Source: Daphnia pulex (taxonomy: Eukaryota; Arthropoda; Branchiopoda; Diplostraca; Daphniidae). Taken from it: 64,000 nucleotides of DNA. Positions 1 through 8,274 of the stretch are shown in pieces. The stretch covers positions 4,650,001-4,714,000 of the forward strand of contig NC_060019.1 in NCBI RefSeq assembly GCF_021134715.1, written 5' to 3'. The number at the start of each line of letters is the position of its first letter. The stretch's first letter is position 1. The notes below the pieces were generated by a model. It was not told the origin of the DNA. It did no database searches and saw only the letters and a program-made list of their open reading frames with translations. A program made the translations under genes and the position numbers.

Positions 1-235
1 CTTCTTAATTCAACATAAATTTTGGTTAGATAAAAAAGGATACCTCGTCCTGCGCGATTGCGAGGCTTATTTAACTGTTTTGTGAGGGGTGTAATATGTG
101 TGATAGAGAAATTTTGTATGTATGTATATGTGAGTGTTTGACTTGAGCAATCATACGGCCTACAGAACGAACAATACACAAGATCAGATATAACAAGGTT
201 GTCAAGAATTTTTATTGTTCGTTCAATTTATAGGG
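1..235. other. Intergenic, nothing recognised
   Basis: This is the 3' flank of the minus-strand Clp1 gene. I see no open frame, RNA gene or clear repeat here. Confidence 0.5.
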
Positions 236-1828
236 TCAGTGGGAGTCCATATACTGAATGTCGGATAAAAGCAATCGGGTTCGAGGTAGTGGTCGAGGCT
301 GAGGTGACAACACCGTAAGCATTTGCCGTTCTAAATCCACGTTATTCCTGTTGTAAATGCACGAAATGTCATAAATAAAATAACATCTGATCTAGGACGT
401 CAAAACTTACACACAAATAAACCCAGTAACGTTGGTCTGAATAATATCATCTTCCCCGGATTCAGCCATACTAATTGAAATCAAATGATGCAATAATTGC
501 TAGCCTGCAATAGAGGGAACGTCAAAAATAAAATTTGTCAGTCTCTAAATTAAATAAAAAATCTATACTTGGCTGAACAGTGACTAATTTCGTAAGTTGA
601 TCTTCTGCTTTCATTCCGAGAGGCATTAATGAATCTGGTAAGGCCGGCGCACCAATTTTAAATATTTTAACATCTGAAAATCTCACTTCAAATGAGTGTG
701 GATAAAACTGGGCTGCTGATCCGTAGAAATATTCGCGAATTTTCTGATCTCGAGATTCTACTCTTGCCTGCCGACTCCGTTCCACAACCTAACACAAACA
801 ATAATTCCAGAATTAAGAGTTGTAGCTATGACACAAATAACTAACAAGCATGAAAACATACTCCGCCACTTTTGGGTTGAAATATAACTTTCACGGTTTC
901 AGGTAAATCACGCACTAGTTCGTTGTAAAGTCGCTCTTGGTCAAGGACGATTATTAGATCAACTTCAAACGCTCTGGCTGCGTGAATAAGCATTTGATAC
1001 CCTTGGCCCTTTACCCAGCCACAGGTGTTGATTATTACTCCACTAACAGCATCTACACAGAAATTTAAATAATTTGAATAATTGAATGAATATTACTTTC
1101 TCTCCTACTCTGTCGATTTGCTTCCATTCTCTCTGCAACTGTTTGGGCTAATTTGGTGACAAGTAAATTGTACAGCATTACATTACTCCCAGTTCTTTGT
1201 ACCCATAGTGGTATATTAGTGGGCATACTTGGGAAAATCCTTCTTCAACATCAGCAGGATGTTCAATTGCCATTGCACCAATAGTGCATGGAATGGAAAG
1301 TTGTCCCTGGTCAACATCTAAATCAACATATATAGGCCTATTTAAACATAAACAAATTTGATTCTATTTCTTTAGATATAAAATGTTTTATTGTGTTTTC
1401 TTAATTTGTCTACCTGCTACCCATTCTCACTGCATAGTTCAAAAGCAACTTGCCAACTGCTGATTTTCCAACATCTGTTGGACCAATGATTATGGCTATA
1501 GGGCCTCTTTTAGTCTTGTCAGCATCAGCTTTCTTCCTTATCTAAGGAAGAAATAAATTAAGAACATACACACAAAACAAAATATTGGAAAACTTTTAAG
1601 TAATACAATTCAATCTGCATGTAACTTTACCTGTTCTAATCCAGCATGTGTATTGAGATAAATAATCATTGGAGTTTCTCTTGCCACATAAGCCGCTTCT
1701 GTTTTCCCTCTCAGTTCTAAAAGACAACCTTGCCATGTGAAAACAGCGATCTTGGAACCACCACCAAAACTGTACACTTTTCCTTTGACAATTTCTGTTC
1801 CAAATACTTCTGCCAGTCGAGATTTCAA
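236..1828 (-). CDS. Clp1: Clp1, polyribonucleotide 5'-hydroxyl-kinase / mRNA cleavage factor II subunit (5' part missing)
   Basis: Clp1 is a nuclear P-loop kinase that phosphorylates RNA 5'-OH ends and works in mRNA 3' processing and tRNA splicing. Exons read on the minus strand: 1828-1631 (N-terminal beta domain, [15 protein letters not shown], ending LNTHAGLEQ), 1541-1414 (Walker A GPTDVGKS), 1337-1109 ([14 protein letters not shown]), 1052-862 ([21 protein letters not shown]), 789-569 ([21 protein letters not shown]), 499-411 (LLHHLISIS) and 347-236 (ends QYMDSH, stop at 238-236). Introns are GT-AG and 63-100 bp. The first N-terminal exon is not visible upstream of 1828. Two oddities are seen. 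First, the family motif LDVGQGS reads LDVDQGQ. Second, the best donor after QP (568) joined to the nearest acceptor puts TAG (503-501) in frame; a weaker donor or the acceptor next to TAG avoids it. It may be a real gene with an unusual junction or a decaying copy. The family call is firm. Confidence 0.8.
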
Positions 1829-2543
1829 CTATGAAAGAAATTAGTTAGCTAGTTAGGTTGAATGGAATTCTGACAAATAAAAACAATTTAACACACTTGA
1901 CACTTCTAATGGTGCCAAAACTAAATTGACAACGAGACCAAATTTTTAGACTGGAGGCAGCCAACGAGTTAACTAATGAAAACCAACAATCCAAGAAAGA
2001 GCATGTAGTACAATCAAGGGCAATAATGCCTTTTCTGCTTCTGGCTAGCATTTTCTCAGTCTTTATCTAAACAAAGTAAAAATGAAATGTTAAGAATGCC
2101 ATAATAAGCTGAAAAATGAGCTTACGTACAATGATTAGGTATTGGAGGAATACCTCCTGGTCTGGTATATACAAGCTTTGAGGCCGTATAACATGAAGCT
2201 GATGGATTGGGATGTTGCCTGCTCTGTGAAAAATGTATTGCATTAATGAAAATATTGGTATTCAAATTAAGACCAATCTTTACCTGTTCTATGCAGCACA
2301 CGAAATGTTTACAAAGCTTCTTAAAACACTTCTTAACGAAACACTTCAAACATTTCTTAACGAAATGTTTACCGATCTTTTTTAGTCTGCTGTGTGGTTC
2401 ACCCATACAGCAACCATAATTCCTGCATTAAAATAAGTTTGAGGAAAAATATGAAATACACTGCTAACATAATAAAAAGATTCTTAAAAAGTTTATTGAA
2501 GGGTGAATAATTACAAGCATAATCATCCTATACCATGGCATAA
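1829..2543. other. Upstream of Clp1; no gene recognised
   Basis: Short open frames occur on both strands but none resembles the missing Clp1 N-terminus. At about 2296-2375 short A/C/T-rich direct repeats (AACACTTC, AAATGTTT) make a lysine-rich shadow frame. Confidence 0.4.
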
Positions 2544-2573
2544 TTGCTGGGATACTTAGCCGGTTGCCTTTCT

Positions 2574-2985
2574 ATCGGCCATCTCGTACTGCCATCTCGT
2601 ACTGGCCACAAGGTGGCGCATGCTCGAGCCGCAGTATATAAGGTCGCCGCGGCCGTACTAAGTTATCAGTCACCGGCTAGGCGTTCTTCAAGGCGGACTT
2701 CATCCGGACATCCAGTTCGGCGCTCCCCTTTGGCTCCCTCTAGAATGGAGATTTCTGCCGGCCATCTCGTACCAGCCGGAAATTTCTGCCAGTCATCTCG
2801 TACCAGCCGGAAACTTCTGCCAGCCAACTCGTACCAGCCGGAAGATTATGGCAGCCACCTCGTACCAGCCGGTACTGTTCTCTACCGCCAGATGCCACCT
2901 CGTACCACCATCTCGTACTGGTACGAGATGGTTGAAAAAATGAGTACGAGAATTTTTGGGTACGAGATGTCCGGAACCCCCAATC
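2574..2985. repeat. Minisatellite built on CATCTCGTACCAGCCGG, with a perfect palindrome
   Basis: A core CATCTCGTACCAGCCGG (with variants) recurs about every 30-33 bp from 2761 to 2880. Further CATCTCGTAC copies lie at 2579 and 2590, and around 2900. At 2909-2932 two copies meet head to head as a perfect palindrome (11-bp arms, TG between). A TATA-like GTATATAAGG lies at about 2635. The open frame across it (2544-3083) is low complexity and probably not a gene. Confidence 0.6.
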
Positions 2986-3060
2986 CCTTCACTGTCATAA
3001 TCTCTACATTTGATTGTGTATTAACGATTTGTTATCGTTCTTGGCCCAGTATCGATATGA

Positions 3061-3134
3061 GGCCTGTTAGCTCAGTTGGTTAGAGCGCCGTGCTAATAAC
3101 GCGGAGGTCATGAGTTCGATCCTCTTACGGGCCA
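3061..3134 (+). tRNA. tRNA-Ile(AAT)
   Basis: Acceptor GGCCTGT pairs with ACGGGCC, and A73 is at 3134. The anticodon loop CTAATAA gives AAT. D and T arms are intact, so this is probably a working copy. Confidence 0.9.
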
Positions 3135-3297
3135 GTGCAATGGAGGAAAAGTCGTTGAGTGCAACAGATAGAGGAACAAGTTTAAGTTGTACAGGATTTC
3201 GTAACTTAGATTTAAAATAAAGAAACACGAAATCCCATATATAAGAGTCCCATGAAGAATCTGCTATGTAAAAACCTTAGGGAACAATACCAAAAAT

Positions 3298-3379
3298 GAT
3301 AGTGTGGCCGATTAGTCTATGGCTGTGGTTTTAGGCACCAGTCTCTTCGAAGGCAAGAGTTCGAATCCCTTCACTGTCA
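3298..3379 (+). pseudogene. tRNA-Leu(TAG), degraded copy
   Basis: Full 82-nt length with the TAG anticodon loop, but the D arm (GATTAGTC) and the top of the anticodon stem (GTGG) are altered against the array consensus. Confidence 0.65.
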
Positions 3380-3442
3380 TAATCTCTACATTTGATTGTG
3401 TATTAACGATTTTTTATCGTTCTTGGCAAAATATTGATATGA

Positions 3443-3516
3443 GGCCTGTTAGCTCAGTTGGTTAGAGCTCCGTGCTAATAACGCGGAGGTCATGAGTTCG
3501 ATCCTCTTACGGGCCA
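3443..3516 (+). tRNA. tRNA-Ile(AAT)
   Basis: Same as the copy at 3061 except GAGCTCC for GAGCGCC at the D-arm/anticodon-stem junction. All stems remain pairable. Confidence 0.82.
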
Positions 3517-3678
3517 GTGCAATGGAGGAAAATTCGTTGAGTACAACAGATAGAGGAACAAGTTTAAGTTGTACAGGATTTCGTAACCAACATTTAAAAA
3601 AAGAAACACGAATTCCCATCTAGAAGAGTCCCATGAAAAATCTGCTGTGTATAAACCTTAGGGAACAATACCAAAAAT

Positions 3679-3760
3679 GATAGTGTGGCCGAGTGGTCTA
3701 TGGCGCTGGTTTAAGGCACCAGTCTCTTCTGAGGCAAGGGTTTAAATCCCTTCACTGTCA
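3679..3760 (+). tRNA. tRNA-Leu with anticodon changed to AAG
   Basis: The loop reads TTAAGGC instead of TTTAGGC, giving AAG (still leucine). The T loop/B box is GGTTTAAAT instead of GGTTCGAAT, which should weaken Pol III transcription, so activity is doubtful. Confidence 0.7.
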
Positions 3761-3823
3761 TAATCTCTACATTTGATTGTGTATTAACGATTTCTTATCG
3801 TTCTTGGCCGAGTATCGATATGA

Positions 3824-3897
3824 TACCTGTTACCTCAGTTGGTTAGAGCGCTGTGCTAATAACGCGGAGGTCATGAGTTCGATCCTCTTACGGGTCA
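3824..3897 (+). pseudogene. tRNA-Ile(AAT), degraded copy
   Basis: The acceptor start TACCTGT no longer pairs at position 1 with ACGGGTC, and the D arm reads TACCTCAG. Anticodon AAT is kept. Confidence 0.65.
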
Positions 3898-4060
3898 GTG
3901 GAATGGAGGAAAAGTCGTTGAGTGCAACAAATAGAGGAACAATTTTCAGTTGTACAGGATTTCGTAACCAACATTTAAAATAAAGAAACACGAAATCCCA
4001 TATAGAAGAGTCCCATGAAGAATCTGCTATGTAAAAACATTAGGGCACGATACCAATAAT

Positions 4061-4142
4061 GATAGTGTGGCCGAGTGGTCTATGGCGCTGGTTTTAGGCA
4101 CCAGTCTCTTCGGAGGCAAGGGTTCGAATCCCTTCACTGTCA
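4061..4142 (+). tRNA. tRNA-Leu(TAG)
   Basis: Acceptor GATAGTG/CACTGTC, stem CTGGT/ACCAG around loop TTTAGGC (anticodon TAG), long variable arm CTCTTCGGAG and intact GGTTCGAATCC. This is the best Leu copy in the array. Confidence 0.9.
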
Positions 4143-4204
4143 TAATCACTACATTTGATTGTGTATTAACGATTTTTATCGTTCTTGGCCGAGTATCGAT
4201 ATCA

Positions 4205-4278
4205 GGCCTGTTAGCTCAGTTGGTTAGAGCGCCGTGCTAATAACGCGGAGGTCATGAGTTCGATCCTCTTACGGGCCA
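4205..4278 (+). tRNA. tRNA-Ile(AAT)
   Basis: Identical to the consensus copy at 3061. Confidence 0.9.
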
Positions 4279-4382
4279 GTGCAATGGAGGAAAAGTCGTT
4301 GAGTGCAACAGATAGAGGGACAAGTTTAAGTTGTAAAGGATTTCGTAACCAACATTAAAAAAAAAGAAACACGAATTCCCAT

Positions 4383-4800
4383 CTAGAAGAGTCCCATGAA
4401 TAATCCATATATAATAAAACAGCAAGCTTTTGGGGGAGGAGCCTGTGTCTGTCACGGACATTTTTGGGGGAGGAGCCTGTGTCTGTGTCAACACAGGCTC
4501 CTCCCCCAAAATGGAACATGCCCAAACATGCCCATCACCACCAGATGTCGTCGCCGTGATGACGCAATCTTTGATGATACAGCATCACCACCAGATGTCT
4601 ATAGCATCGCCGTGATAATCTTAAAGTAAAGTACTGGGCAGATTTCCCATGCTTAAATCTATTACGGGCAGATGATTAAGCTACAGAAAAGCGAATAGCA
4701 AAAGAGTTCGAATTTACGCTAGACAAAAGTTCCCCGGATTTGAACGGGGCTCAGGTTACTCGTCTGCTCTGTAAAAACCTTAGGGCACAATAACAACCAT
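4383..4800. other. Insertion in the tRNA array with G-rich inverted repeat and a tRNA-like remnant
   Basis: This replaces normal spacer. TTTGGGGGAGGAGCCTGTGT occurs directly at 4428 and 4462, and inverted at 4491-4511, giving a 21-bp perfect hairpin with an 8-nt loop. CATCACCACCAGATGTC is repeated at about 4531 and 4582. Near 4730-4760 a minus-strand T-arm-like CCCCGTTCAAATCCGGGG suggests a tRNA fragment. Confidence 0.5.
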
Positions 4801-4882
4801 GATAGTGTGGCCGATTGGTCTATGGCGCTGGTTTTAGGCACCAGTCTCTTCGGAGGCAAGGGTTCGAATCCCTTCACTGTCA
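4801..4882 (+). tRNA. tRNA-Leu(TAG)
   Basis: Consensus except CCGATTGGTC in the D arm. Anticodon TAG and the B box are intact. Confidence 0.8.
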
Positions 4883-4945
4883 TAATCTCTACATTTGATT
4901 GTGTATTAACGATGTTTTATCGTTCTTGGCCAAATATCGATATGA

Positions 4946-5019
4946 GGCCTGTTAGCTCAGTTGGTTAGATCGCCGTGCTAATAACGCGGAGGTCATGAGT
5001 TCGATCCTCTTACGGGCCA
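4946..5019 (+). tRNA. tRNA-Ile(AAT)
   Basis: Consensus except TTAGATCGCC for TTAGAGCGCC. The anticodon and T arm are intact. Confidence 0.8.
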
Positions 5020-5181
5020 GTGCAATGGAGGAAAAGTCGTTGAGTGCAACAGATAGAGGAACAAGTTTAAGTTGTGAAGGATTTCGTAACCAATATTAAA
5101 AAAACGAAGCACGAATTCCCAACTAGATGAGTCCCATGACGAATCTGCTATGTCGATACCTTAGGGCACAATACCAATAAT

Positions 5182-5263
5182 GATAGAGTGGCCGAGTGGT
5201 CTATGGCCAAAGTTTTAGGCACCAGTCTCTTCGGAGGCAAGGGTTCGAATCCCTTCACAGTCA
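5182..5263 (+). pseudogene. tRNA-Leu(TAG), degraded copy
   Basis: The acceptor (GATAGAG against CACAGTC) and anticodon stem (GGCCAAAG) no longer pair properly. Confidence 0.65.
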
Positions 5264-5326
5264 TAATCTCTACATTTGATGGTGTATTAACGATTTTCAA
5301 TCGTTCTTGGGCAAGTATCGATGTGA

Positions 5327-5400
5327 GGCCTGTTAGCTCAGTTGGTTAGAGCGCTGTGCTAATAACGTGGAGGTCATAAGTTCGATCTTCTTACGGGGCA
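5327..5400 (+). pseudogene. tRNA-Ile(AAT), degraded copy
   Basis: Changes in the anticodon stem (AACGTGG), T arm (CATAAG) and acceptor 3' strand (ACGGGGC). Confidence 0.65.
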
Positions 5401-5564
5401 GTGTAATGGAGGAAAAGTCGTTGAGTGCAAAAGATAGAGTTACAAGTTTAAATTGTAAAGTATTTCGTAACTAACATTTAAAACAAACGAAGCACGAATT
5501 AACAACTAGATGAGTCCCATGACTAATCTGCTATGTCGATACCTTAGGGCACAATACCAATATT

Positions 5565-5571
5565 GATAGTG
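5565..5571 (+). pseudogene. 5' end of a tRNA-Leu(TAG) cut by the LINE
   Basis: GATAGTG, the seven acceptor bases, stops where LINE sequence begins. The rest of the gene starts at 21550, after the LINE's A-rich tail. Confidence 0.6.
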
Positions 5572-6866
5572 TTGACCTTCTTTGACAATCACACTTGACA
5601 ATCATGTGGCGTGTATTGAATTAAAAACTGTTGATGGCCCTCTTGTATCTGTTCGCTCTACTTGAGACCGTCTGAGCCAGCTTTTATTTCATCGGCTACC
5701 TCAATCTTTGACTCCATTGGTTCCACTAACGTGGTATACGGAGTTGACTCAAATGCGCGAAACCCTGTATGGAACAGTATTACAACTGATATACAGTCCT
5801 GGTCTTTCTTGTCCATGCCATCCTTGTCAGACCACCCTTACATCTTGTTTGAAGTGAGATTGGTGAAACCAGCTCCACCTAGAGCTAAATGTTCAATTCC
5901 CCCTCTTCCGAAACTGTGCTTGATTAATCAGGAGCAAGTGCAAGCGAAGCAGTGGCAAGATCCACCTTGCCTTCCATCTATCTCTGAAATTGAAGAATTA
6001 GTTGATAAAATCTCCTTGTCAATCGCAAAGTGTGCTATGCTTTCTAAAATTCCTCGTGTTGCCCCAATCGTTTCATGTAATATGCCATGGTGGTCGGACG
6101 AGCTGCGCCTTTTGCGCAACTCGGCCAGGCATAGTTACAGATTACTTTCCAGATCCCATACCAACGAAAATAGTAATAATTACAAAAAAGCACGCTCCAT
6201 TTATCAAAAAGCACTTCGCTCTGCAAAGAATAAGTCTTTTGCTAAATTTCGGACAGCAGAAACGAATACTGATACATTTAAAGCTTTATCGGATTTTACT
6301 AACAAAAAGAAAACTATCTCTCTCTTCCTGATACGATAATAATTAATGGTATCCCCACCTCTGACCCATCCAAAATTATAAACGGTTGTGCCGATCATTT
6401 CTTTCCTTCTCCAATGCAATCCAGCTGCTACCACAACGATATTGAAACTAACTGTAATGCCAAATTAGCTGAAGCCACGACTGACACAATTCCTCCAATA
6501 ACGAACTGGGAGCTAGATGCTGCTATCTGCTCCTTAAATACTAAGTCAGCAGCCGGGTTTGATGGATTAACGACTGCTATGGTCGTGCATTGCCTGCCAG
6601 TAATTAAATCTCACTTGATGATAATTTTGAATGCATGCATTATGCTCAGTTTCTTCCCTGATAAATGGAAAATTTCTAAAGTCAATATAATCGGTAAACC
6701 AAACAAACAGAGCTACAGTGAGATTCAGAGTTTTAGGCCTATAAGTCTGGCCAGTTCTTTTTCTAAGATCCTGGAAAAAATCATTCTGGGTCGTCTTCAA
6801 TGGCTGGCAAGATCTCAAGATTGGCTAAGCCCTGATCAGCATGGCTTCCGAAGCGGCAAATCCACT

Positions 6867-6874
6867 GAAACGGC
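6867..6874. repeat. Target-site duplication of the long-TIR element, left copy
   Basis: GAAACGGC here and at 19215-19222. Removing everything between restores the LINE frame STETA-AHSLV. The ninth base differs (T or C). Confidence 0.8.
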
Positions 6875-6875
6875 T

Positions 6876-8041
6876 CAACATGTCCTCTCCGACTTAAGAC
6901 AAGGCTGTGTCTGAAACTTTTTCATGTAACAGACAAAGCCATGTCTTAAGTTGTCCTTATTTTTATTACATTGCCTCCTTATATTTGTTATACATTTATT
7001 TTATCCCTTTTCAATTCACAGCATAAACGTCCAAACGTTTATATTCCCTTTCATAATTTTCTAAAAAATTTTCTGTTTCAATGGTATGGGTTACATAAAA
7101 AATTTCAGACACAGCCTTAAGTCGCAGAGCATATGTTGAGGGTTGTACATTTTGAGAATTTTTTTTCTTTTTATCTTAGCATTTCTTTAAAAAACTTAAA
7201 CCTTAGCGTAAAGCAATTATCAAATTTACTTCAAGATTTGAAAAAAAACATTTTTTGAAAATTCTTCCCATTTTCATTGTTGGAGCTTGGATACGTTGCT
7301 TAAAAAGTCGGTAAATTTTTAATGTGTAGATATTCACACAAAGCCTCCGGCGGTAAATTTGCAGAGTAGAGGTTGTGTTATATTGACTCCGGCGGTAAAT
7401 TTGCAGGATAGAGGATATTAACGTTTTGCCTCCGGCGGTAAATTAGTAGTAGAATTTTTCACGCATTGCTTCCGGCTGTTTTTTTTTCAATATGTATATT
7501 CTTTTATTTTACTGTTTAGTTTTGTTTAAAAAAAAATTTTTTGCGAAATTTTGACTTGTCTGAGTCATGGCTAACAAAAGCATCCGTAAAAAAAATTATC
7601 CTTAAAAAAAGTAAGGCTATCACTGGAAAAGAACCATGAATCTCTTTACAAAGCCAGTGCTAGAATCATTATGCTATTTCACTTAAAAATTTTATCATTT
7701 AAAATATATATACATTGTTTTGCGTCAACGCCGTGTTTTTTGCGTGAAAAATTTTCTATCACGATATATTGTCGGTACCGCTTCTTGGATGCACGTACCC
7801 ATCCCCTGACACGCCGTTATTCCCGATAAGCAATGTAGGCGGGAGTGTGCTTGAACCACCGTACTTGACATCTTATAGCCAGAGCCATAGCCACTACACC
7901 GTCAGCTGCTGTGATGGTCTAACATTTGTTGATTCAATTGGCCTCCGGCGGTAAATTTGTAGGGTAGAGATGTTCACGCATTGTCTGACATAGGATATTC
8001 ACGCACGATTTAATTAAACGGACGCGACAACGAATACGATT
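6876..8041 (+). repeat. Left terminal inverted repeat of the long-TIR element
   Basis: This matches the complement of 18128-19214 with small indels. The outer 260 bp (6876-7137) is itself an inverted repeat, with ends CAACATGTCC and its relative before 7137. The tip holds a 20-bp imperfect hairpin starting TTAAGACAAGGC. Inside, CCTCCGGCGGTAAATTTG recurs at about 7345, 7388, 7430 and 7942. Confidence 0.75.
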
Positions 8042-8274
8042 ATGTGTCCCGTCAGGCGGGCTTGACTCTCATTCACCTGGCAGAATGAAAGGCGCCCCGC
8101 CTGACGTTGAGGTCTTTACCATCGACCAGGGGTCTTTCCAGTCGACGGCTCCTTATGAAAAGGAATAGGATCTCTAATTAGAAAAGTCAGTCAGATCCTT
8201 CGTCGGTCACCACTCTGGCAAGTAGCCGCACTTTAGAGTAAAAATGCACACTGACGTACGAACAAAACACAAAT

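Larger units (their letters stand above)
3061..5571 (+). repeat. Tandem array of alternating tRNA-Ile(AAT) and tRNA-Leu(TAG), first part
   Basis: The unit is about 380 bp: tRNA-Ile, about 165 bp spacer, tRNA-Leu, about 63 bp spacer. Spacers are as conserved as the genes, which points to tandem amplification. The short Leu-to-Ile spacer carries a conserved hairpin, AACGAT-T-rich-ATCGTT. The array resumes at 21547 after a LINE insertion, and isolated remnants lie at 52240-52413. Confidence 0.85.

Noticed and set aside
2544-3083. 179-codon plus-strand frame
   Set aside because: It spans the CATCTCGTAC minisatellite and ends inside the first tRNA; composition is repeat-driven.
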